DNA from: Hexactinellida sp. DTS-2022
Taxonomy: Eukaryota; Porifera; Hexactinellida
Direction: 5' to 3'
Length of the DNA stretch: 64,000 nt
NCBI GenBank assembly: GCA_028753945.1
Contig: JAPNXP010000001.1
Span: forward strand, 186,001 to 250,000
This document shows, piece by piece, positions 31,575-41,745 of the stretch (position 1 is its first letter; each line of letters begins with the position of its first letter). The translations under genes and the position numbers were made by a program. Under the pieces are notes generated by a model that was not told where the DNA came from, searched no databases, and saw nothing but the letters and a program-made list of their open reading frames with translations.

Positions 31575-31686
31575 TTTGAATTCGCTTCCATTGTTTAATA
31601 TTTATATAAGTCAATTGTAGGAATCTTATTCTAATTGCACTGTATTGTTCCTTAAGTAGGAATCTTATATAGTGGTTATATAACAA

Positions 31687-32150
31687 TGCTAATTAAATTT
31701 GATGTAATGGTTTAATTCAATGTTGTGAAGTATAAAGCTATATAAATTAGATAATTTCGCTGTAAATTGTGACGAAATCCCCTACAAATTTTGCATTACG
31801 TCAGTGGCACAAAGTGGGGCAAGGTGGTATATTTACTATTTGGAATTTCGGGATGAAAATTTCTGTAAATATACCCCATCTATAGAGCATGCGGAATATG
31901 CAATAATATACATTTAATCAATGTTCTGGGCCTCCGTCCTAAAGGTGTGGGTCGAGCCTTAATAATATACTCCCGCTAAAATAAATGGCGGTAATTTTAT
32001 TGCACAGAAGAATACAATGGCTGTGAAAAGTTAGGTGATAACTTTATATTATATAATATAATTATAACTTAAAGGGCTTCATTTGAGACAGTACAAATAA
32101 TGAATTTATCACTCAAGCCGAAGTTTATATAGAAGTATATCAGTTATCTC
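31687..32150. other. AT-rich spacer
   Basis: No gene or clear repeat between the ZNFX1-like fragment and the foldback-like element. Confidence 0.5.
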
Positions 32151-32161
32151 CAACCGGTGCA

Positions 32162-32824
32162 GGTCAAAACGTCTACAAACCAAAACGTCTACAAACCAAA
32201 ACGTCTACAACCAAAACGTCTACAAACCAAAACGTCTACAACCAAAACGTCTACAAACCAAAACGTCTACAAACCAAAACGTCTACAAACCAAAACGTCT
32301 ACAAACCAAAATGTATATTAAGCAAAACGTCTATAATCCGAAATACAGTCAATTCGCATGGAACAATATCGGTAAATCACATGCTGCGTGCTTGTTCTAG
32401 GCTAAATGGGCCACAGATCTAGTAACTAGTTACTTGTATTGATTTCTTTATCATTTCTATTATTTCTTATAATGATCTCTTTATCATTCCTTCATTTCAA
32501 TAAATAATTTCTCCTTATTACAAAGTTACTTTTGCATTGGTAAGGGTTAATAATTATATAACTTATATAAAACATATAGAATATTAGGTGTTATAGAAAA
32601 TAGCACAAATCCGACGTAAACTTGTGGATTGTATCTTGGTGATAGAATCGCACCCGTTATGGTTTGTAGACGTTTTGGTTTGTAGACGTTTTGGATTGTA
32701 GACGTTTTGGATTTTAGACGTTTTGGTTTGTAGACGTTTTGGTTTGTAGACGTTTTGGGTGTAGACGTTTTGGTTTGTAGACGTTTTGACTGTAGACGTT
32801 TTGGTTTGTAGACGTTTTGACTAG
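32162..32824. mobile_element. Foldback-like element with tandem-repeat arms
   Basis: The left arm (about 32164-32335) is roughly ten copies of a 16-bp unit of the form AAAACGTCTACAAACC. The right arm (about 32659-32822) is the same unit in inverse orientation (GGTTTGTAGACGTTTT). The outermost parts read GTCAAAACGTCTAC and GTAGACGTTTTGAC. Between them lie about 320 bp of unique AT-rich DNA without a gene. Long inverted arms made of short tandem repeats are the hallmark of foldback (FB/Galileo-like) transposons. Confidence 0.7.
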
Positions 32825-32945
32825 GAAACCTCACCCAAACAGGTTAAAGGTACGCAGGCAAAAATGAATTAAATCAAAGGACAAAATCAATTAGGAAAAA
32901 ATCAAAGCAATTAAAATCAAATTAAAGAATCGATTCAAATATTCT

Positions 32946-35900
32946 GCGTACCATTAACCTGTTTGGCGTACATTTAACCTGTTTGGCGTACCATTAACCT
33001 CTTTGGTGTACCATTAACCTCTTTGGCGTACAATTAACCTGTTTGGCGTACATTTAACCTGTTTGGTGTACCATTAACCTCTTTGGTGTACCATTAACCT
33101 CTTTGGCGTACCATTAACCTTTTCGGCGTACCATTAACCTCTTTGGCGTACCATTAACCTCTTTGGTGTACCATTAATCTTTTCGGCGTACCATTAACCT
33201 CTTTGGCGTACCATTAACCTCTTTGGCGTACCATTAACCTCTTTGGTGTACCATTAATCTTTTCGGCGTACCATTAACCTGTTTGGCGTACCATTAATCT
33301 TTTCGGTGCACCATTAACCTCTTTGGCGTACCATTAACCTGTTGGTGTACCATTAACCTGTTCGGCGTACCATTAACCTCTTTGGCGTACCATTAACCTC
33401 TTTGGCGTACCATTAACCTCTTTGGCGTACCATTAACCTATTTGGCGTACCATTAACCTGTTGGTGTACCATTAACCTCTTTGGCGTACCATTAACCTGT
33501 TTGGCGTACCATTAACCTCTTTGGTGTACCATTAACCTGTTTGGCGTACCATTAACCTCTTTGGTGTACCATTAACCTCTTTGGCGTACCATTAACCTGT
33601 TTGGCGTACCATTAACCTGTTTGGCGTACCATTAACCTCTTTGGTGTACCATTAACCTCTTTGGCGTACCATTAACCTGTTTGGCGTACCATTAACCTCT
33701 TTGGTGTACCATTAACCTCTTTGGCGTACCATTAACCTGTTTGGCGTACCATTAACCTCTTTGGCGTACCATTAACCTCTTTGGTGTACCATTAACCTCT
33801 TTGGCGTACAATTAATCTTTTCGGTGCACCATTAACCTCTTTGGCGTACCATTAACCTGTTGGTGTACCATTAACCTGTTCGGCGTACCATTAACCTGTT
33901 CGGCGTACCATTAACCTCTTTGGCGTACCATTAACCTGTTTGGCGTACCATTAACCTCTTTGGTGTACCATTAACCTCTTTGGCGTACCATTAACCTCTT
34001 TGGCGTACCATTAATCTTTTCGGTGCACCATTAACCTCTTTGGCGTACCATTAACCTGTTGGTGTACCATTAACCTGTTCGGCGTACCATTAACCTCTTT
34101 GGCGTACCATTAACCTGTTTGGCGTACCATTAACCTCTTTGGTGTACCATTAACCTCTTTGGCGTACAATTAATCTTTTCGGTGCACCATTAACCTCTTT
34201 GGCGTACCATTAACCTGTTGGTGTACCATTAACCTGTTCGGCGTACCATTAACCTGTTCGGCGTACCATTAACCTCTTTGGCGTACCATTAACCTCTTTG
34301 GCGTACCATTAACCTCTTTGGCGTACAATTAATCTTTTCGGTGCACCATTAACCTCTTTGGCGTACCATTAACCTGTTGGTGTACCATTAACCTGTTTGG
34401 CGTACCATTAACCTGTTCGGCGTACCATTAACCTCTTTGGCGTACCATTAACCTCTTTGGCGTACCATTAACCTGTTCGGCGTACCATTAACCTGTTCGG
34501 CGTACCATTAACCTCTTTGGCGTACCATTAACCTGTTCGGCGTACCATTAACCTGTTCGGCGTACCATTAACCTCTTTGGCGTACCATTAACCTGTTTGG
34601 CGTACCATTAACCTCTTTGGTGTACCATTAACCTCTTTGGCGTACCATTAACCTCTTTGGCGTACAATTAATCTTTTCGGTGCACCATTAACCTCTTTGG
34701 CGTACCATTAACCTGTTGGTGTACCATTAACCTGTTCGGCGTACCATTAACCTGTTCGGCGTACCATTAACCTCTTTGGCGTACCATTAACCTCTTTGGC
34801 GTACCATTAACCTGTTGGCGTACCATTAACCTCTTTGGTGTACCATTAACCTCTTTGGCGTACAATTAATCTTTTCGGTGCACCATTAACCTCTTTGGCG
34901 TACCATTAACCTCTTTGGTGTACCATTAATCTTTTCGGCGTACCATTAACCTGTTTGGCGTACCATTAACCTCTTTGGTGTACCATTAACCTCTTTGGCG
35001 TACCATTAACCTCTTTGGCGTACCATTAATCTTTTCGGTGCACCATTAACCTCTTTGGCGTACCATTAACCTGTTTGGCGTACCATTAACCTCTTTGGCG
35101 TACCATTAACCTCTTTGGTGTACCATTAACCTCTTTGGCGTACAATTAATCTTTTCGGTGCACCATTAACCTCTTTGGCGTACCATTAACCTGTTGGTGT
35201 ACCATTAACCTGTTCGGCGTACCATTAACCTGTTCGGCGTACCATTAACCTCTTTGGCGTACCATTAACCTGTTTGGCGTACCATTAACCTCTTTGGCGT
35301 ACAATTAATCTTTTCGGTGCACCATTAACCTCTTTGGCGTACCATTAACCTGTTGGTGTACCATTAACCTGTTCGGCGTACCATTAACCTGTTCGGCGTA
35401 CCATTAACCTCTTTGGCGTACCATTAACCTGTTTGGCGTACCATTAACCTCTTTGGTGTACCATTAACCTCTTTGGCGTACCATTAACCTCTTTGGCGTA
35501 CCATTAATCTTTTCGGTGCACCATTAACCTCTTTGGCGTACCATTAACCTGTTGGTGTACCATTAACCTGTTCGGCGTACCATTAACCTGTTGGTGTACC
35601 ATTAACCTCTTTGGCGTACCATTAACCTCTTTGGCGTACCATTAACCTGTTGGCGTACCATTAACCTCTTTGGCGTACAATTAATCTTTTCGGTGCACCA
35701 TTAACCTCTTTGGCGTACCATTAACCTGTTGGTGTACCATTAACCTGTTGGTGTACCATTAACCTGTTCGGCGTACCATTAACCTGTTTGGCGTACCATT
35801 AACCTCTTTGGCGTACCATTAACCTCTTTGGTGTACCATTAACCTCTTTGGCGTACAATTAATCTTTTCGGTGCACCATTAACCTCTTTGGCGTACCATT

Positions 35901-38900
35901 AACCTGTTGGTGTACCATTAACCTGTTCGGCGTACCATTAACCTGTTCGGCGTACCATTAACCTCTTTGACGTACCATTAACCTGTTTGGCGTACCATTA
36001 ACCTCTTTGGTGTACCATTAACCTCTTTGGCGTACCATTAACCTCTTTGGCGTACCATTAATCTTTTCGGTGCACCATTAACCTCTTTGGCGTACCATTA
36101 ACCTGTTGGTGTACCATTAACCTGTTCGGCGTACCATTAACCTGTTCGGCGTACCATTAACCTCTTTGGCGTACCATTAACCTGTTTGGCGTACCATTAA
36201 CCTTTTCGGCGTACCATTAACCTGTTTGGTGTACCATTAACCTGTTTGGCGTACCATTAACCTCTTTGGTGTACCATTAACCTCTTTGGCGTACCATTAA
36301 CCTGTTTGGCGTACCATTAACCTGTTTGGCGTACCATTAACCTCTTTGGTGTACCATTAACCTCTTTGGCGTACCATTAACCTGTTTGGCGTACCATTAA
36401 CCTCTTTGGTGTACCATTAACCTCTTTGGCGTACCATTAACCTGTTTGGCGTACCATTAACCTCTTTGGCGTACCATTAACCTCTTTGGTGTACCATTAA
36501 CCTCTTTGGCGTACAATTAATCTTTTCGGTGCACCATTAACCTCTTTGGCGTACCATTAACCTGTTGGTGTACCATTAACCTGTTCGGCGTACCATTAAC
36601 CTGTTCGGCGTACCATTAACCTCTTTGGCGTACCATTAACCTGTTTGGCGTACGATTAACCTCTTTGGTGTACCATTAACCTCTTTGGCGTACCATTAAC
36701 CTCTTTGGCGTACCATTAATCTTTTCGGTGCACCATTAACCTCTTTGGCGTACCATTAACCTGTTGGTGTACCATTAACCTGTTCGGCGTACCATTAACC
36801 TCTTTGGCGTACCATTAACCTGTTTGGCGTACCATTAACCTCTTTGGTGTACCATTAACCTCTTTGGCGTACAATTAATCTTTTCGGTGCACCATTAACC
36901 TCTTTGGCGTACCATTAACCTGTTGGTGTACCATTAACCTGTTCGGCGTACCATTAACCTGTTCGGCGTACCATTAACCTCTTTGGCGTACCATTAACCT
37001 CTTTGGCGTACCATTAACCTCTTTGGCGTACAATTAATCTTTTCGGTGCACCATTAACCTCTTTGGCGTACCATTAACCTGTTGGTGTACCATTAACCTG
37101 TTCGGCGTACCATTAACCTGTTCGGCGTACCATTAACCTCTTTGGCGTACCATTAACCTCTTTGGCGTACCATTAACCTGTTCGGCGTACCATTAACCTG
37201 TTCGGCGTACCATTAACCTCTTTGGCGTACCATTAACCTGTTCGGCGTACCATTAACCTGTTCGGCGTACCATTAACCTCTTTGGCGTACCATTAACCTG
37301 TTTGGCGTACCATTAACCTCTTTGGTGTACCATTAACCTCTTTGGCGTACCATTAACCTCTTTGGCGTACAATTAATCTTTTCGGTGCACCATTAACCTC
37401 TTTGGCGTACCATTAACCTGTTGGTGTACCATTAACCTGTTCGGCGTACCATTAACCTGTTCGGCGTACCATTAACCTCTTTGGCGTACCATTAACCTCT
37501 TTGGCGTACCATTAACCTGTTGGCGTACCATTAACCTCTTTGGTGTACCATTAACCTCTTTGGCGTACAATTAATCTTTTCGGTGCACCATTAACCTCTT
37601 TGGCGTACCATTAACCTCTTTGGTGTACCATTAATCTTTTTGGCGTACCATTAACCTGTTTGGCGTACCATTAACCTCTTTGGTGTACCATTAACCTCTT
37701 TGGCGTACCATTAACCTCTTTGGCGTACCATTAATCTTTTCGGTGCACCATTAACCTCTTTGGCGTACCATTAACCTGTTGGTGTACCATTAACCTGTTC
37801 GGCGTACCATTAACCTGTTCGGCGTACCATTAACCTCTTTGGCGTACCATTAACCTCTTTGGCGTACCATTAACCTCTTTGGCGTACAATTAATCTTTTC
37901 GGTGTACCATTAACCTGTTCGGCGTACCATTAACCTGTTTGGCGTACCATTAACCTCTTTGGCGTACCATTAACCTCTTTGGTGTACCATTAACCTCTTT
38001 GGCGTACAATTAATCTTTTCGGTGCACCATTAACCTCTTTGGCGTACCATTAACCTGTTGGTGTACCATTAACCTGTTCGGCGTACCATTAACCTGTTCG
38101 GCGTACCATTAACCTCTTTGGCGTACCATTAACCTGTTGGCGTACCATTAACCTCTTTGGTGTACCATTAACCTCTTTGGCGTACAATTAATCTTTTCGG
38201 TGCACCATTAACCTCTTTGGCGTACCATTAACCTGTTGGTGTACCATTAACCTGTTGGTGTACCATTAACCTGTTCGGCGTACCATTAACCTGTTTGGCG
38301 TACCATTAACCTCTTTGGCGTACCATTAACCTCTTTGGTGTACCATTAACCTCTTTGGCGTACAATTAATCTTTTCGGTGCACCATTAACCTCTTTGGCG
38401 TACCATTAACCTGTTGGTGTACCATTAACCTGTTCGGCGTACCATTAACCTGTTCGGCGTACCATTAACCTCTTTGACGTACCATTAACCTGTTTGGCGT
38501 ACCATTAACCTCTTTGGTGTACCATTAACCTCTTTGGCGTACCATTAACCTCTTTGGCGTACCATTAATCTTTTCGGTGCACCATTAACCTCTTTGGCGT
38601 ACCATTAACCTGTTGGTGTACCATTAACCTGTTCGGCGTACCATTAACCTGTTCGGCGTACCATTAACCTCTTTGGCGTACCATTAACCTGTTTGGCGTA
38701 CCATTAACCTTTTCGGCGTACCATTAACCTGTTTGGTGTACCATTAACCTGTTTGGCGTACCATTAACCTTTTCGGCGTACCATTAACCTCTTTGGCGTA
38801 CCATTAACCTGTTTGGCGTACCATTAACCTCTTTGGCGTACCATTAACCTCTTTGGTGTACCATTAACCTGTTTGGCGTACCATTAACCTTTTCGGCGTA

Positions 38901-40826
38901 CCATTAACCTCTTTGGCGTACCATTAACCTGTTTGGCGTACCATTAACCTCTTTGGTGTACCATGAACCTCTTTGGCGTACCATTAACCTCTTTGGCGTA
39001 CCATTAACCTGTTTGGCGTACCATTAACCTGTTCGGCGTACCATTAACCTCTTTGGTGTACCATTAACCTCTTTGGCGTACCATTAACCTGTTTGGCGTA
39101 CCATTAACCTCTTTGGTGTACCATTAACCTCTTTGGCGTACCATTAACCTGTTTGGCGTACCATTAACCTCTTTGGCGTACCATTAACCTCTTTGGTGTA
39201 CCATTAATCTTTTCGGCGTACCATTAACCTGTTTGGCGTACCATTAACCTCTTTGGTGTACCATTAACCTCTTTGGCGTACCATTAACCTCTTTGGCGTA
39301 CCATTAATCTTTTCGGTGCACCATTAACCTCTTTGGCGTACCATTAACCTGTTGGTGTACCATTAACCTGTTGGCGTACCATTAACCTCTTTGGCGTACC
39401 ATTAATCTTTTCGGTGCGCCATTAACCTCTTTGGCGTACCATTAACCTGTTGGCGTACCATTAACCTCTTTGGCGTACCATTAACCTGTTCGGCGTACCA
39501 TTAACCTCTTTGGCGTACCATTAATCTTTTCGGTGCACCATTAACCTCTTTGGCGTACCATTAACCTGTTGGTGTACCATTAACCTGTTCGGCGTACCAT
39601 TAACCTGTTTGGCGTACCATTAACCTTTTCGGCGTACCATTAACCTGTTTGGCGTACCATTAACCTCTTTGGTGTACCATTAATCTTTTCGGCGTACCAT
39701 TAACCTCTTTGGTGTACCATTAACCTGTTCGGCGTACCATTAACCTGTTCGGCGTACCATTAATCTCTTTGGCGTACCATTAACCTGTTTGGCGTACCAT
39801 TAACCTCTTTGGTGTACCATTAACCTCTTTGGCGTACCATTAACCTGTTGGCGTACCATTAACCTCTTTGGTGTACCATTAACCTCTTTGGCGTACAATT
39901 AATCTTTTCGGTGCACCATTAACCTCTTTGGCGTACCATTAACCTGTTGGTGTACCATTAACCTGTTCGGCGTACCATTAACCTCTTTGGTGTACCATTA
40001 ACCTCTTTGGCGTACAATTAATCTTTTCGGTGCACCATTAACCTCTTTGGCGTACCATTAACCTGTTGGTGTACCATTAACCTGTTGGTGTACCATTAAC
40101 CTGTTCGGCGTACCATTAACCTTTTCGGCGTACCATTAACCTCTTTGGCGTACCATTAACCTGTTTGGCGTACCATTAACCTCTTTGGTGTACCATTAAC
40201 CTCTTTGGCGTACCATTAACCTCTTTGGTGTACCATTAACCTCTTTGGCGTACCATTAACCTGTTTGGCGTACCATTAACCTGTTCGGCGTACCATTAAC
40301 CTCTTTGGTGTACCATTAACCTCTTTGGCGTACCATTAACCTGTTTGGCGTACCATTAACCTCTTTGGTGTACCATTAACCTCTTTGGCGTACCATTAAC
40401 CTGTTTGGCGTACCATTAACCTCTTTGGCGTACCATTAACCTCTTTGGTGTACCATTAATCTTTTCGGCGTACCATTAACCTGTTTGGCGTACCATTAAC
40501 CTCTTTGGTGTACCATTAACCTCTTTGGCGTACCATTAACCTGTTGGCGTAACATTAACCTCTTTGGCGTACCATTAACCTGTTCGGCGTACCATTAACC
40601 TCTTTGGCGTACCATTAATCTTTTCGGTGCACCATTAACCTCTTTGGCGTACCATTAACCTGTTGGTGTACCATTAACCTGTTCGGCGTACCATTAACCT
40701 GTTTGGCGTACCATTAACCTTTTCGGCGTACCATTAACCTGTTCGGTGTACCATTAACCAGTTTGGTTCGGTGTACGATTAACCTGTTTGGTGTGCCATT
40801 AACCTGTTTGGTGTACCATTAACCTC
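32946..40826 (+). repeat. About 7.9 kb minisatellite, 20-21-bp unit, with higher-order structure
   Basis: Uninterrupted head-to-tail units of the form GGCGTACCATTAACCTSTTT, roughly 375 by length, all in one orientation. Recurrent variants are the 20-bp TGTTGGTG form, the CTTTTCGG and TGCACC forms, and ACAATTAAT. Variants are not random: a string of variants at about 34.1-35.0 kb recurs 2705 bp downstream, and marker variants such as ctttgacg (about 35966 and 38473) recur at an offset of about 2507 bp. So a block of about 2.5-2.7 kb has been duplicated within the array. There are no unique spacers and no cas-like genes, so it is not a CRISPR array. Confidence 0.95.
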
Positions 40827-40829
40827 ACC

Positions 40830-41256
40830 ACACACGATGCAAATTTGTTGCATGCAACAAGGTAACATCACGGTACAACAATGTGCATGCAACACAATTT
40901 CGTGCAACATTGTTGTATGCAACATTTACTTTAGAGCGACAAAGTTGCATGGAAATTACTCAAATACAAATGGAATAAATATTATTCTCAATCATTCTAG
41001 GTGGCTTGATTAATGGTACTGAGAAAGTGAGCAGTAAATTAAATAGGTACATGTATACTAGAAAGTCATGAATTTGTGAATTCTTCAATTGTTTTGAGAT
41101 GGTGAAAAATTAAAACGAAAATAATCTGAAAAACATGTACTGAATTTCCATATTTGCGTGCAACAAAGTTACACGAAAATTGAACATTTTGCATGCAAAA
41201 CAACATTCACGGTGCAACATTTCAACATACACGATGCAACTTTGTTGCATCGTATT
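40830..41256. mobile_element. GTTGCATGCAAC-rich insertion near the right end of the array
   Basis: Unique sequence interrupting the minisatellite, which resumes briefly at about 41270. The left edge has cacacgatgcaaatttgttg and the right edge acacgatgcaactttgttgc followed by atcgta. Many copies of tgcaac/gttgca occur in both directions. This looks like a small non-autonomous element inserted into the array. Confidence 0.5.
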
Positions 41257-41745
41257 TGGTAGGCTTTAACCTCTTCGGCGTACCATTAACCTATTTGGCG
41301 TACCATTAACCTTTTCGGCATACCCTTAACTCAGCATTCAGTTCAGCATTAACATCCTTGAGTTTTAATATTTAAGACTACTTATTCTTGCATAATTCCT
41401 AATTTAACTAGTCCATTCAAATTCTTATGCGTACCTTTAACCTGTTTGGGTGAGGTTTACAATAGAAATCTCTCCAACTAGGATACCTTACTGTCCAGAT
41501 GATTGCAAAAAAATAGGTACGAGTCGACCAAAAAACTTGATACAAGTTCGTTTTTGGGACGAGTTGACTGGCCCCCGTCCAGATAGGGGCGCAGTGTCTC
41601 AGGCTTTCAACTGCCTGTCCCCAGAGACGCAATCTTATAATATGGACAGTTTATTGACTTTACTTAGTAATGATACACTCGCTACACTATTCAAATCCTT
41701 TTGTTTACAAACTACGTATTTTATTCTCCTGTTTAGATTCAATAT

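Larger units (their letters stand above)
29965..31591 (-). pseudogene. Truncated, frameshifted ZNFX1-like gene fragment
   Basis: A first exon 31591-31570 (MEANSNT) splices at a TIR element to 31364 (LRANKNIQAPM..), followed by a helical region down to about 30870. The block after that, LDPDTPPLPDYISSKI..YKEMSILPSHAEVI then LLKEGPYPSAEAYMDVLFKLLREDMLSPLRTGI, matches the pre-helicase region of ZNFX1-type NFX1 helicases (YLD..FRLLREDF..PLR.GI). Problems: the frame shifts near 30870 (TAA at 30865-30867), a 254-nt AT-rich insertion (30642-30389) interrupts the coding sequence, and the frame ends at 29965 in a microsatellite. The entire SF1 helicase and zinc fingers are missing. ZNFX1 proteins act in small-RNA inheritance and antiviral RNA sensing. 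A short N-terminal product could still be made; I rate it a decaying copy. Confidence 0.6.
32825..41455. mobile_element. Array-bearing element bounded by 31-bp inverted repeats
   Basis: A 31-bp sequence at about 32825-32855 (opening AAACCTCACCCAAACAGG) recurs as an exact inverse at about 41427-41457 (ending CCTGTTTGGGTGAGGTTT). Everything between is the 20-21-bp minisatellite plus short unique shoulders. The terminal repeat contains a near-copy of the array unit (GCGTACCTTTAACCTGTTTGG against GCGTACCATTAACCTGTTTGG), so array and termini are related. It directly abuts the foldback-like element on its left. No open frame is present. Confidence 0.65.

Noticed and set aside
31387-31686. N-terminal extension of the ZNFX1-like protein through the MITE
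   Set aside because: The open frame there translates the duplicated MITE core (repeated AAQNHSPDGCRFG), so it is transposon sequence by chance open, not protein.
32547-32834. 95-codon frame through the foldback right arm
   Set aside because: Its N-terminal part is a translation of the 16-bp repeats; no start context or conservation expected.
32946-40826. Regular short repeats that might suggest a CRISPR array
   Set aside because: Units are contiguous without unique spacers, the setting is eukaryotic, and no cas genes are present; it is a minisatellite.
32946-40826. Telomeric or subtelomeric repeat
   Set aside because: The 20-21-bp unit is not a telomere type and ordinary genes continue on both sides.
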